From: Serripes groenlandicus
Taxonomy: Eukaryota; Mollusca; Bivalvia; Cardiida; Cardiidae
NCBI GenBank assembly: GCA_031761405.1
Contig: JASEVX010000099.1
Coordinates: forward strand, 62,001 to 126,000
DNA: 64,000 nt
Direction: 5' to 3'
Positions 35,179-46,236 of the stretch are shown one piece after another; the first letter of the stretch is position 1; every line of letters begins with the position of its first letter. The position numbers were made by a program, and so were the translations under genes. The notes below the pieces were generated by a model. The model was not told where the DNA came from, made no database searches, and saw nothing but the letters and a program-made list of their open reading frames with translations.

Positions 35179-35438
35179 GTAATATCTAAATTTACTATTT
35201 TGTTGACCATCGGGATAATAATTCATTATCTTATTAAAATAAGGTCATAAATTGATTCCGTGTTTTCATTTTATGATGCTTTGTTCTGTTTGGAAGAAAA
35301 TTATTTGTTATCGAGTAGTATAGTTTTCGGATAGATGAATATGTATTTGAAATTCGGATACAAAGGATCTTATTAGAAATAAATGTTTTTATCTTTATGG
35401 GATGTATATCATTTTTAAAAATGTTCAAATGTTTCCTT

Positions 35439-35569
35439 AATTATTCAATTCCTATTAATGGACGGACAATAAATAACCAAACGACATTTCAATTTATGAA
35501 TGTAATTTGTCCAATAGCCAGAAATCTAGTTATGTACGTCATACATGTTAAATTTTCAATATCGAATCA
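35439..35569 (-). repeat. Split direct repeat B2
   Basis: 131 bp from AATTATTCAATTCC to TATCGAATCA. It differs from B1 at a few sites (ACGACATTTC versus ACGACGTTTC; AATCTAG versus AATTTAG). Its outer edge is the element end, flanked by TTTCCTT. Confidence 0.9.
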
Positions 35570-36107
35570 TCAAATTAACCACTAAGATTCATATGATATT
35601 CCAACTAAACACAATGCACCTACAATACTATGATCTAACAAATATCTCACTCATATTCCTACTTATGCTTTAGGCATTTACTACTAATGAGCTTTTCTTT
35701 GTTCTGTAACCCACATCAGGACTTTTTTAGACTTGTACTATTTTTCTTCCACTGTATATATCCACATATACATTTACACATACATATACATGTACCTATA
35801 TGTATACATCTACACATACTTTCACCTTCACAAACCCTCAGCCTGTACATCTAAAAGATGATATTAATTTCAAAACATCTCTTCATACATGCATATTTAC
35901 AAAACCTTCTGATTTTTTCTTCAGTACTTAACTTTACAATATCTTATTTCATAATTCCTCTTATCAATACTTAATGAAAATAATGAACACGACATTTGTA
36001 CAAAATATTTCATAAGATATCATAACAACCAGCTGTCAATCATTTATATATGTGCAAACAACATGAAAATAACACCAAATTTTACTACAATTGGGCGGGC
36101 GGGTTGG

Positions 36108-36377
36108 TTTTTCTTTCACACTTTTCTAGACTTCTAGCTCAGTCAATCTAAATTCAAACTGTGAACAATATCACAAAGAAGGAAAGGAATTAAATCCAAA
36201 CAACCAATGAAAATGCAGCATAGAGCTTAGCATCGTCGTTGCTAGGTGGATACAATCATTATATGACGAATCAGAATGCTTACATTATGTAAATAACCTT
36301 AGTAATTATAAAAAGAACGTAATTAAGACTCTTGTCGTACTCATAATTAAATATTTTTTTATTGCTAAATATCTTCC
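36108..36377 (-). repeat. Split direct repeat A2
   Basis: 270 bp matching A1 at 42069-42333 apart from a short CATTA-containing indel near 36290 and scattered substitutions. It joins B1 at ATATCTTCC|AATTATTC. Confidence 0.9.
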
Positions 36378-36508
36378 AATTATTCAATTCCTATTAATGG
36401 ACGGACAATAAATAACCAAACGACGTTTCAATTTATGAATGTAATTTGTCCAATAGCCAGAAATTTAGTTATGTACGTCATACATGTTAAATTTTCAATA
36501 TCGAATCA
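36378..36508 (-). repeat. Split direct repeat B1
   Basis: 131 bp matching B2. Its junction with A2 mimics the junction of a circularised element, the expected recombinase substrate. Confidence 0.9.
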
Positions 36509-36755
36509 AGTTATCTTTTCTATTTCCAAACTATAAAGTAAGGAAATAACAAAGCAACTTAGTTCAGCATCAAAGCAAACAATTATTTAACTTCTTACCA
36601 TTAACTCTGACATTATCATCCATATACATCTTTAAATCTTTTTATATAACCCTGAATGTTCACAATGTGTATGCCATCTGTTTTGAATGTAAATATGAAA
36701 ATTATTTATTATTTTAACTAGAACATTCATATAAATCGAGGTATTTAATCCCCTT

Positions 36756-37279
36756 TTACAAATGAGTGATAACTTTTAAAAAGAAATATTTTAATCTATT
36801 TGTCCCCTCAAAATTAAGATGAAGTCCCCCATCTCTTTTGGCAAACAATTCCCGTTTAACTTTCCCACAATGTGTGAACGGTTTATATGTACAGATGAAC
36901 CTAAAGTTCATATCTTTGCTCATGAAATTGTTCAAATGTGTATTAACTTGCCGAATGATACCATCCGTTATTTCATGATCAACAGGTCTAAGTATAATGG
37001 CAGATACAACTATTTTTAATGAGGGTTTAACATTCCTACATACTCCTATCAGATTTCCATAATCTGAAATGATATGCTCAAATGAAGCTTTATTGGCGAT
37101 ATCATTCGTTCCCACATGTAAAATAACAAAATCAAATTTGTTTAAATCTGCCTCCTTTGTTTTAATCCGATAAGTCAATTTAGAAATTGAATCTCCCCGA
37201 AATGCTTGTACAGTGCATCCCTCAATTCCGGACACATATTTAGCAATTGAATCGCTTAGGATCGTGACCTTCCGGACTT
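36756..37279 (-). CDS. SGNH/GDSL-type hydrolase of the Ngaro-like element
   Basis: The frame is open upstream of the first Met (37235) to an acceptor-like TTTATATTACAG at 37280, and that extension supplies block I: VTILSDSIAKYVSG, with the nucleophile Ser in DSI. Block III is FVILHVGTNDIAN (G-x-N-D) and block V is DGGLHLNFEGTNRL with the catalytic His. SGNH esterase domains accompany several tyrosine-recombinase and CR1-type retroelements; the role there is unknown (membrane or lipid handling has been suggested). The domain looks intact even though neighbouring ORFs have frame breaks. It lies 3' of the recombinase and about 250 bp before B1. Confidence 0.75.
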
Positions 37280-37659
37280 CTGTAATATAAATAAAACCGA
37301 CTATGAAGAATAAAGCCCTTGAATTAAGTTATTTACATATATTAAAGAAATTTACCTCGCTATTAACAGACGAAAAACCAGTCCAATAAATCTATATATT
37401 TTATTGAAAACCAGTGACTACACCAGTTTATGGTAAGTAGACTCATCTGACAATACAAGGGTAAATATAAACCACTAAATAACCTAATGAATTACATAAC
37501 TTAAGGAACTCCAGACGAAAAAACCACTCCAATAAAGCTACACGCTTTATTGAAAACTAGCGACTACCCAAATTACTGGTATGTAGCCTGTCTGAAATTA
37601 CCAATGCCCTGTTTATGTACACTAAAATTTAAAAATAAAAACATATTCAGTTATAAATA
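37280..37659. repeat. Non-coding spacer with a duplicated segment
   Basis: Between the hydrolase and recombinase ORFs, two diverged ~100-bp copies (about 37365 and 37510) share GACGAAAAA.CCA.TCCAATA and TTTATTGAAAAC.AG.GACTAC. Possibly regulatory or intronic. Confidence 0.55.
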
Positions 37660-38559
37660 TTAACCGACAACTTTAATCTGATCCCTTATCTTCTCTGCTA
37701 CTTTCATCTTGTCTTCTAAAGTAACAGATAAATATGTTTTATATGCATCTGATTTCCAATCAACCTGTAACTGAATCAACTCAGATGGAATTCCCGATTT
37801 GAAAGCAAATGTTGCTCCACCTCTTCCAAAACTGTGAGTTGAAAATGAATTAGGATCCAAATTCAAATTACATTTACTTAATAAATCTCTGATCTTATGT
37901 TGATATTTACTGTAAGTTATATACTTCTTTTGAGTTAAACTGAATAGTGGGTCATCCAATCCCACAACAACCCATTTACTAATCTCCGTATATGCCTTTA
38001 CTGGACATAAAATAGAACCTTGAATGGAAATTAAAGGCATTATTAATTTCCTTTCTCCAAATTGAATTGTTTTGGACCATTCTATTGAAACAATTAAATA
38101 GTCATTGTGAGATTGGACATTCCTCCTAAGCAAACATTTTCCTTTTTTTTTAAATCATTTTTTTGTATCTGGTACTAAATTAGATTTTCTAGCAAATAGG
38201 AAAAAGCGAATAAAAACAAACACCAAAAAAACAGTATCTTCCGCCTTTTTAAAATCCATCATTTCAGACATCTGAATTAACAATTTTGGAGTGATAGGTA
38301 GAGCTTGCTTGATACAATACGGGTTTAATCTCGCTATTCCCGTTACAGTTAAATTAATAATAAATTCGTTAATACCATCTATTGGAAATCCTAACAGGAA
38401 ATGCATAGTTTTAACATCACTGATATAATTCTTAATAGACTGAGAAGACTTCATACTTCTACTTAAGAACTGTGCGTATAAACTCAAGTTTTCTGAATTT
38501 GAAGGAACAATGACTAACTTAAAGTAGATGCAAAAAAGTATATAAGTTTCCCACTGCAC
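37660..38559 (-). pseudogene. Tyrosine recombinase of the Ngaro-like element (frame break)
   Basis: The N-terminal piece (38559-38155) holds a SAM-like helical region and the first catalytic Arg in FFLFARKSNLVP. The C-terminal piece (38133-37660) has THSFGRGGATFAF (H-x-x-R) and a Tyr in SDAYKTYL. A break at an A-run near 38134-38154 separates them. The enzyme would integrate the circular cDNA by strand exchange through a tyrosine. Apart from the break the catalytic set is visible. Confidence 0.8.
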
Positions 38560-38662
38560 CCTTAATTTTTTAACGTGCCCTCAGCATAGGCAGCCCGTCT
38601 AGAAATATTAAGGTCTTTCCTAAATACAGACATCTGTTTATCTGAAGAAACAAAATAGTCCT

Positions 38663-39112
38663 TTACCACGTATTTTGAAAGTGAAATAACTCACAATCTA
38701 CCATGTATTCTTGTAGCTGATAATCTTTTGTTAATGAATAAAACTCGATAGCATGATTCTTACTCAAATCCCACCTGGATAAATGATCAGTTATCCTATT
38801 TGAACTACCACTCACATGAACTAATTTACCGCTGCTAAATATGCTACCTCTCTTAAACAACTTTGTAAGAATTCATTTTGTGATTTTCCTGTATTGATAA
38901 CCTGACAGACAGCTTCATTATCACAATAGATCTGTATTCGTTTCCCATGATATGCTTTACCCCATAATTTTAAACAAATTATTATTGCCAACATTTCTAA
39001 AATATTTTTACTGAAACTTTTTCTCAATATTTCTGTTGGGAAACTTATATGAAAAAACTTTCCCTGCCAAAAACCTCCACAACCCAATAAACAAGCGTCG
39101 GAGGAGAATAAT
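38663..39112 (-). pseudogene. RNase H domain of the Ngaro-like element (frame breaks)
   Basis: Starts LFSSDACLLGCGGFWQG (first catalytic Asp), then NILEMLAIIICLKLWG (Glu), IQIYCDNEAVCQVIN (Asp), and after a frame break VHVSGSSNRITDHLSRWDL (final block). The order fits retroelement RNase H fused behind RT. Confidence 0.75.
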
Positions 39113-39123
39113 TTGTCCGGTTT

Positions 39124-40035
39124 TCACCATTCTTCATAAACCATCATGGAAACTCCATTATAGTTCGGCAAAAAAGTATACCACCATAAAATGTCTTGTT
39201 TAACATAATCAGGAATGACGTATTTATTTGCTTTCATTTTATATAAAATCTTTAACCACTTTAACATCCTGGAGACAAAAATACGTCCCGGTCTAACACA
39301 AGCTGCAACAAAATTAAGTTTGCCTAGTAATGACTGGATTTCTTTTATCGACGCTGATTTTTTAGTCAGCCATAACCTTAGTAAATTTAACAGTTCTTTT
39401 AATCTCTCTGAAGTTATGTCAATAGTCATTGTATCCGTATTGAACAACACTCCAACAAATGTCATTATCTTAGAAGGTGGAGATGCTTTATTTTTTGCTT
39501 CTTCAACACCACCCTTTTCTAGAATCATTTGTAAAGTTTTATAAGCAAATTCTGCGTTTTCTTTCCTTTCAGCCGATGCCAAATCATCTAGGTAATTCAA
39601 CAGTGAAATACCGAACTTAAATAAAATAAACGCAATTGCATTTGTAAAACGTTGACAACAATGCGCTGAAGAACGGCTACCCATACTTAAAACTGTATCA
39701 CAAAAAATGTGTTTCTTCCATACAAAAGCTACTAAATTATAGGAAGACGGACAAAAGGGCAGCTGGCGATATGCTCTACGCAAATCTGTTTTAAACAACA
39801 AACACCCTTTCCCTTTTTGTTTAATTAATTGAATAAAATCATCCACTCTAGGATACACCAAATCTACTTTTTCGTTAAGGTAAGTATCTTTGCTTATAAA
39901 GTCATTGACTGCGTTACCTTTAGGAAAACTTAAATCTAAAATGACTCTTCTTTCCACAGTATCCTTCTTTGGTAAAGAATTTAAAGGTGATATTTTAATA
40001 CCAGATTCAAAAGGATTACACTTAAAAGGACCCAA
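39124..40035 (-). CDS. Reverse transcriptase of the Ngaro-like element
   Basis: 303 codons covering the fingers and palm: RRVILDLSFPKGNAVNDFI, FKTDLRRAYRQLP (first catalytic Asp), LSMGSRSSAHCCQRFTNAI, and LLNYLDDLASAE (Y-x-D-D box), followed by the thumb region with SLLGKLNFVAACVRPGR. The motif style is DIRS/Ngaro. It is preceded after a break by 40422-40153, whose end FLEFGFPIGYLGNF is the usual lead-in of this RT family. It copies element RNA into DNA. Confidence 0.85.
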   Translation of the reverse strand: MGPFKCNPFESGIKISPLNSLPKKDTVERRVILDLSFPKGNAVNDFISKDTYLNEKVDLVYPRVDDFIQLIKQKGKGCLLFKTDLRRAYRQLPFCPSSYNLVAFVWKKHIFCDTVLSMGSRSSAHCCQRFTNAIAFILFKFGISLLNYLDDLASAERKENAEFAYKTLQMILEKGGVEEAKNKASPPSKIMTFVGVLFNTDTMTIDITSERLKELLNLLRLWLTKKSASIKEIQSLLGKLNFVAACVRPGRIFVSRMLKWLKILYKMKANKYVIPDYVKQDILWWYTFLPNYNGVSMMVYEEW

Positions 40036-40152
40036 AATGCTTTGGTACTACTTTCTTTATTTAAATATTGCAGCATACTGTCTGCAAATTATGTAACCCC
40101 TTTATGATTTCTATACTTCCATAAATATTTTTGATCAAATTTATCCAAATGT

Positions 40153-40422
40153 TCATCCGGACAAGTTGAAGTTTCCCAAATACCCTATCGGGAAACCAAA
40201 CTCTAAAAATTCACAAAGTTTATTATCCCTATAATCTTTTAACATTGATCTAAAATACCTAACATTTAGTTTAGTTTTAATAGGAATTTTACAAACTTCA
40301 AAGTTAAACGATCCTGACTCCTTCACTAAATGATGCGCTTTCAAACGAAATTCAATCTCCTCAAGTTTTAAATTTGGTTTAACAGCTTTACAAATAGTAC
40401 ATTGATTATATTGTGTTGACAC
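40153..40422 (-). CDS. N-terminal lead of the Ngaro-like RT polyprotein
   Basis: Has a C-x2-C pair (QCTICKAV) and ends with FLEFGFPIGYLGNF, the conserved stretch just before RT in DIRS/Ngaro pol. Separated from RT by a frame break in 40036-40152. Confidence 0.6.
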   Translation of the reverse strand: MSTQYNQCTICKAVKPNLKLEEIEFRLKAHHLVKESGSFNFEVCKIPIKTKLNVRYFRSMLKDYRDNKLCEFLEFGFPIGYLGNFNLSG

Positions 40423-40652
40423 ATATTCTGATTAAAACTTGTCAACTCTTTTTTAACTTTATTTGTACAATTAAAACTATTAACCACCAAAGCTTAACAT
40501 TTGTCTATTGAATATGAATGCATAAATTCAATTTGTTTACATTTTGTATGCTTTTCAATGTTTTCTGTAACAAATTTAGGTAAAAATAGATCATTTAAAT
40601 TCTCATTTGTAATAGGTGTACATGTTGTTTGACTGTACAACCCATTTCTAAG

Positions 40653-41918
40653 TCAAGCAGATCTATTGGGACAACATGTAGAGCTTTCAGGATGGTCAAG
40701 TTTCTTGTTGTCCTTAAGCCAACATGCTGCACATATATGGGTTGCCAGCCTCTGTTTCCCTTTTACTACCATCAGATGATTGGATTTATGTATGCATTTG
40801 TTTCTCTGATATTCAGAGCAAAACCAAACACGATCATCTGAGGTGTTAAAATTGTTTCCAGTATCCTTCTTAATCCCAACAAACCCTTTGCTCTTTAATA
40901 AATACTTAGATAAAATAGCAGTTTCTATATGTTGCGAGTTGTCTAACCATCTTCTTTTACCCAGCTCTATTTCTCTTAGCCATGCTGCATAAAATGCTAT
41001 GAGACCTTCAAATTCATACGAACTACTGTAATATACAATCTTTCGCAACAGTTCCGAGCGACCCTTTTTTTCCGATACGGATAAATCATCCTCAGCGAGA
41101 ATCTCAAGCTCCCCTGCAACAAACATCTTAAAATCTAAATCTTCAAACTTTACCTGTTTGTTGACATACTCAAACTGCAGGTGAGCATGAGGCAAGCGCT
41201 GAGGAAACCTTACTGTATCTGATGCTTTTGCATTAATTCCCGACTTTTTCTTTTTTCTGCACTTTTGTTTACCTTTCAAAGAAAACATGCTTGATTCGTC
41301 TGACGAATTTTCGCTACTGCTTGACGCAGACGAATAAGCGACAGACGGATCAAGAAAAGATCGTAAGCGTAGCTTTTCCAATTTTCTTTTCAGAAGTTTT
41401 TGTAAATTGTTATCCTTTTTAAGATCGTCTATACACATATTTTGTCCATTTTCTTCAAAAGTTTTAGAAATAGCTGTCTTCGGTCTCGCACCAAGCTCTT
41501 CAGCCTTATTTTTGGTCATTTTTTCCTGATTGTTACCTTTTAAGTTTTTTACATGTAGTCTCCGAGCCTCTAATTCCTTTCGTAATCGCTCCACCTCCAT
41601 TGTTTTAGTCAATCTCTCCTCTTCTGTCTTGAGTTGAACCATTTCTCTTTTCATTGCTTCAATTTCCTTGTTCTCGAAACATACCTCCACCATTTCCGAC
41701 ACCGCGGCTCCCAACACTGGTTCCCGTCTAAGATGGGTCCTCAACGGGGAAAAGGGAGAGGATAATTCCTCAACCCTTTTATAATCGTTCTCTTCTAAAC
41801 TGAGTATCAAACGGTCTTGTTTGATATCCTCCATTTTTCTTCCCTCGTGTAACGCCTTGTAGTCTTTTTTAACCCGTTCACGTAGTATTCTATCCTTTTT
41901 ACCTTCAGCGTTCATCAT
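40653..41918 (-). CDS. Gag-like ORF1 of the Ngaro-like element
   Basis: 421 codons. N-terminal two fifths are charged and predicted coiled-coil by eye (repeats like EEERLTKTMEVERLRKELEA). A serine-rich acidic stretch (SSASSSSENSSDESS) leads to a basic patch. The middle resembles YR-retroelement Gag (YVNKQVKFEDLDFKMFVAGE). The C-terminus is a zinc-binding array: FCSEYQRNKC, H..., THICAACW, H, CCPNR. This is the nucleic-acid binding part found in DIRS/Ngaro Gags. ORF intact. Confidence 0.75.
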   Translation of the reverse strand: MMNAEGKKDRILRERVKKDYKALHEGRKMEDIKQDRLILSLEENDYKRVEELSSPFSPLRTHLRREPVLGAAVSEMVEVCFENKEIEAMKREMVQLKTEEERLTKTMEVERLRKELEARRLHVKNLKGNNQEKMTKNKAEELGARPKTAISKTFEENGQNMCIDDLKKDNNLQKLLKRKLEKLRLRSFLDPSVAYSSASSSSENSSDESSMFSLKGKQKCRKKKKSGINAKASDTVRFPQRLPHAHLQFEYVNKQVKFEDLDFKMFVAGELEILAEDDLSVSEKKGRSELLRKIVYYSSSYEFEGLIAFYAAWLREIELGKRRWLDNSQHIETAILSKYLLKSKGFVGIKKDTGNNFNTSDDRVWFCSEYQRNKCIHKSNHLMVVKGKQRLATHICAACWLKDNKKLDHPESSTCCPNRSA

Positions 41919-42068
41919 TCCCCACTAGCGCCTCCATTAAACGGTGTAGCGTTTACTTAATACAAAATATACTGTTTCTACTTTGTCTTATATATTATTT
42001 TATTTTATTCGATCCAATATAATATTTTCTTTATCATGCTAATGACCACAGTAAAGATCAAAAACAAA

Positions 42069-42333
42069 TTTTTCTTTCACACTTTTCTAGACTTCTAGCT
42101 CAGTCAATCTAAATTCAAACTGTGAACAATATCACAAAGAAGGAAAGGAATAAAATCCAAACAACCAATGAAAATGCAGCATAGAGCTTAGAATCGTCGT
42201 TGCTAGGTGGATACAATCATTATATGACGAATCAGAATGCTTATGTAAATACCCTTAGTAATTATAAAAAGAACGTAATTTAGACTCTTGTCGTCCTCAT
42301 AATTAAATATTTTTTTATTGCTAAATATCTTCC
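42069..42333 (-). repeat. Split direct repeat A1 (5' end of the element)
   Basis: 265 bp from TTTTTCTTTCACAC to ATATCTTCC (plus-strand reading). It forms the element's 5' end; the flank is TATTATAAG. Confidence 0.9.
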
Positions 42334-42496
42334 TATTATAAGTTTTAGTAGTCCCCGATTTAGGCAATATAGGCTCTATTTTGAACAATTATTTGATTCC
42401 TCAAGTCAAATGATTTCTGAGTTTCTATTGTCAATTAGATCCAGATCAGCCTGCAAAGAGAATGCTGATCAAGATCTGGATTGTTCACTTCACACA

Positions 42497-42696
42497 TTCC
42501 AACATAAAACAAATATGCAGAAGACGACTGAAAATATCTTGAAGATGTCTAGAAATGACAGTATAATTACTGTAAAAAGTTGAAAACATTGTGACAAAAG
42601 GAGAATAATAAGTAATTTCTCCATTTATCACATTGTTTTTTAAAGGTTGACGGCTGCATATGCATCAGAATGTGTCTACAAGTAGGAAATGGTTAA
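42497..42696. mobile_element. MITE copy of the CCCTTTCCC family
   Basis: Left CATTCCAACATAAAACAAAT then GCAGAAGACGACTG; right GTAGGAAATGGTTAA. Contains the TTTCTCCATTTATCACATTG block. It is preceded by a hairpin-like pair AGATCCAGATCAGC / GCTGATCAAGATCTGGAT (42440-42480). Confidence 0.6.
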
Positions 42697-43518
42697 AAGG
42701 AAAGCATTATATAAATAGCAATATAACAGTCGGTTCAATTTGGCTTTTTTTTTTTAAATGTATCGTTTTGTTTACAGGGTGACAGTCTCCTATGCCCTAT
42801 CAGAGTACTGCAATTAATAGCGTATGACTACCAGAATTAATATGCTAACAAGCTAGTGTAAGTAATATGTGAACAGTGCACATCATGATCAGACTGTGTA
42901 GATGCACAGTCTAATCTAAATCTTTAATACTGTTCTCAAAAGTCAACTTGTACATTTTGTCATGCACAGGCTCATATCATGTATAAAACATGTACAATCA
43001 AATGTGTGGCACTCAGAAACATATATTTTGAAAAGTTAGTGAATAGATTATGGAATTTCAATCTGCCTAAACTGAACATAAATAGAAGGTGAGGAAGTAT
43101 GGAGTTAATGGTTAAAGCATTCACATGTATCCTGATAATATTAATAATTTCTGACTGTGTACTAAACTAGAGTTATAGCATGTTTTATAGGACATGTGAA
43201 ACAAGTTTAGATCCAGATCACATACGTGTATTCTGATCATGATCTGTATTGGTGGCACATATATATATTTTTTTTTTAAGTAAACAATATAGATCTAGAT
43301 CCTTATTCGGATGAATGGACTAGTTGCAATAATTCAGAGCCAGACGAGCCTACACACCTGTGCCTGACATACATAGTATGCGCATGATCTACATTGTTCA
43401 CTTTGTGAACAGAAATAATCTGATAAATCTTTAAGCCAAACGTTCAGATACTGAGCAGATTGCACATTTAGTTATGTCCATGCAGAATGTTATTTAAGTT
43501 GTTTCTATTCTTTCACAG
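42697..43518. other. No gene; AT-rich repeats
   Basis: Contains GATCCAGATCACATACG and related blocks (43209-43470) similar to 42430-42480. No coding exon seen. Confidence 0.4.
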
Positions 43519-43766
43519 CATATGTCCAAGAGGTAGGGATGACTGGCAGATCAAATGGTGAAGCTGATGCCATTTTATACTACAACAAAGCTGACGTTGT
43601 GCTTCCTAGTAAGAAAAAAGATATGAAGGAATATTGTCTTAATAATGATACATGCCGTCGGAGAAAAATAAATAGTTACTTTGATTTTGAAACCGTTAAA
43701 ACACCACATAACTGCTGTGCACACAACACTTTGGAATTGAATGGGATTCCAATAATTTGGCTATGA
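43519..43766 (+). pseudogene. RecQ-like helicase C-terminal fragment
   Basis: A TTCTTTCACAG acceptor precedes an open exon reading YVQEVGMTGRSNGEADAILY and YNKADV, then KEYCLNNDTCRRRKINSYFD and HNCCAHNT. This is RecQ motif VI (QE.GRAGRDG) followed by the zinc-binding subdomain. Changes at key sites (GRAGRDG is GMTGRSN, so the arginine finger is lost; the last Cys of CCxxC is Asn) and a stop soon after suggest decay. No upstream helicase exons were found. RecQ-like genes and RecQ-carrying transposons are common in invertebrates; either could be the source. Confidence 0.6.
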
Positions 43767-43802
43767 AGTAGAATGTCTCACTTCACATAGTTAGAAAACA
43801 TG

Positions 43803-43925
43803 TCTAAAACCTTTCCCTCATTTAGACGCTCCCTGACAACTTTTGAAAACATTGTGACAAAAGATGAAATTGTTCATTATGAGTTATTTCTCCTTTTGCC
43901 ACAATGTTTTAACTTTCTTCAGTAA
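43803..43925. repeat. Half MITE of the CCCTTTCCC family
   Basis: AAACCTTTCCCTCATTTAGA, then AACTTTTGAAAACATTGTGA and the palindrome ATTGTTCATTATGAG. Another half is at 44249-44310 (CTCTGCAGCAGACTGC). Confidence 0.55.
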
Positions 43926-44205
43926 TTCCTCGAACCATTTTCTTTGTCCCCAAATCGCTGAATTTTCGTACACATTGTGACACAATAGCCGTGTAGACAT
44001 TCGTTCCGTAGAATAATTCTGCTCCACGTCATTCATTCTATAATAAGCTGACCATCTGGATAAAAATCGTTTTATTCCTTTAGTTATTTAAAATATAATA
44101 GACTTATCATAAATATTAACGGGTAATGATTGCACTTTGTAAGAAGATGTGACGTTGGTTTTTGACAAACTAGAAAACCAGTGGTGTTCGGACAGTTGAA
44201 TTATA
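43924..44205 (+). repeat. Inverted repeat, left arm (partner at 49385-49466)
   Basis: ATTCCTCGAACCATTTTCTT, then GTCCCCAAATCGCTGAATTT (43924-43969), and AACCAGTGGTGTTCGGACAG (about 44176-44196) occur together, adjacent and inverted, at 49385-49466. About 200 bp separates the two parts here, so this arm has an insertion. Confidence 0.8.
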
Positions 44206-46013
44206 TACGAGTGTGCGAGTTTAAAAGATCTGGTTTTAATGAGATTGCCTCTGCAGCAGACTGCTTTTTTTAAAACATAGTGACAAAAGAAGCTATTTCT
44301 CCGGATTTTTCGGAGGTTCTTTTACATAACTGTGGTCTGGGTCCGGAACTATAAAACTTTTAAAACGTGCTCCATGCTCAGAAAACGTACTCCATGCTCA
44401 ACTTGAGCACCAAGTACGAAAAGTCGGAACTATAAAACTTTTGGAGTACGTTTCAGTTGAGTTCGTTTTGATTTGGAGTACGTTTCGCTGAGATTGGTTT
44501 GAACCATTCTCAGCGAAACCAGGGTCTTTCAAATAGTAAAATGTCGCATGACTCGACTCAGACCATGTTGCAAAAACAAACCTGACGGTAAGTATTTTGA
44601 TAAATTTGTTCCTCGATTTACCTGCTATTTTATTTCTACCACTGACGAATACGGGCACGAAACATGGTCCATTCGTCCCAAAGCTTACTCAATCCGAGAA
44701 CGTTTTTTCATTTAAAACACTATGATTTTTGTTTTTAAATGATAATGAATTTGGATGAAAATAAATGATTGCATCTATAAATTATTATTTTTATACAACA
44801 TGCCGACATCTAGAATATTTGTTGATATTATAATGTTTATGACAGAAACATTTTTGACAATTTTCTGCAGCAAGCTAGATCTACCCCAAATAATCAAATA
44901 GTAATCCCCCCTGCCAAACATAATTTAATATATTCAATATACTGGGTCAGAAATTTGGCAGGTAGCAAGTACTTGCTACCTGCTTTGGTAGTAGGTAGCA
45001 CATTCATCTTTCTTGCAGCATTAATAGCTAAATAAACAATAACATAAGAAAGCTTTTACCTTTTATTTTATTGATAGATTACTTGTAATGTCAGGAATGT
45101 AGATAAGAGGGTCCCTGATAATATGTAAACCAATATAACCTTGACATTTTGTTTCTTTGAACAAATTAATGAAAGAGTGTGTAATTAAACTTGATTACAC
45201 ACAAATAGTAACCGAAATATTGTGCGACAACAAAACTGGGCCATTTTGTTCAAGTAGCAAGTTTTCGTTACTGACTTTTTTGGTAGTTAGCAAGTTCCCA
45301 TTTTGAGAAGCAAATTTGCTACTTGCTACATGAACTGCTAATTTCCAATTTTCTATTGGTCCAATAGAATCAACCTCCAGAGTTGTTACTACACTTGTAG
45401 ATGAAGATTATTATGACATCTATGTACAAACATATTAAATTGTCAATGTGCAGCACCTGTCAGACATTTCTTGACAAAGATCTAAATCAATGCTATGCAG
45501 ATGCACAGTTGAAGTGTATTTTAAACTGTTTTTCACAGTATTTCAGGCTTTCTAAGCATTTTGGGAACACAAATTTGGCCCTTTATTTGGGAAAATTAAT
45601 TGCTATTATTTTCTATTTGGGAATTTAAAAATATGTTTAACATGACACAATTGGGAATTCTGCATGATTTTAAAGGCTTTTGCCATTGGAATGGGTCAGA
45701 ATATATGACATTTGAGATGCTTAGAAAAAGGCCTGTATTTTTATCAAACAATCTGAGCCTCAGGTAATTGTATCTGAATTACCAATTAATGGCAATTATG
45801 TACAGTAATAATATTGTACAATGAATTTCTGTTAACATACTTTCAATTGTTGTTTTGTTATTTTATTTCCAGGCTGATGTGATGATGGTATAGATCTACA
45901 ACACGGGAACAGACCAACAGTTTAACACCAAAGCTGTCTTTCAAGAATATTTTCCAGTTATAAACATTAACCATTGAACAGTTTTAGCTAACACAAATCC
46001 AATGTTAATAGGC
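44206..46013. other. No gene recognised
   Basis: AT-rich. Includes a near-perfect 18-bp inverted repeat at 44482-44519 (GTTTCGCTGAGA ... TCTCAGCGAAAC) and several GTAGCAAGT/ACTTGCTAC inverted motifs at 44950-45330. The ORF at 45401-45628 shows no domain. Confidence 0.45.
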
Positions 46014-46236
46014 ATTATCCCACATACACCAAATATGCAGCAGACAACTTTGAAAACAATAAGACAACAATAATGAATATCTCTATAAATGAAAGTTTAC
46101 ATATATTGAAAAGAGTTGAAAACTCTAAACTGCAAATTGTGAAAATGAAGAGCAATTTCTGCTTTTGTTACACATTTGTCAAAAGTCATCTGCTTCTAAG
46201 GTGTCATAAAGCTTGTGTATACATGTGGAAAATGTT
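46014..46236. mobile_element. MITE copy of the CCCTTTCCC family
   Basis: Left TATCCCACATACACCAAATA and GCAGCAGACAACTTTGAAAA; right AAAAGTCATCTGCTTC and TACATGTGGAAAATGTTAA. Confidence 0.6.

Larger units (their letters stand above)
35439..42333 (-). mobile_element. Ngaro/DIRS-like tyrosine-recombinase retroelement with split direct repeats
   Basis: Reading on the minus strand: A1 (42333-42069), Gag-like ORF, RT, RNase H, tyrosine recombinase, SGNH hydrolase, B1 (36508-36378), A2 (36377-36108), a 538-bp spacer, B2 (35569-35439). B1 abuts A2 exactly, while A1 starts and B2 ends the element: the A1-ORFs-B1-A2-B2 order described for Ngaro elements. No target duplication is seen, as expected for tyrosine-recombinase integration of a circular DNA. 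A and B copies differ at few positions, so the insertion is not very old, but pol has frame breaks near 40036-40153, 39088-39124, 38663-38860 and 38134-38154. Confidence 0.85.
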
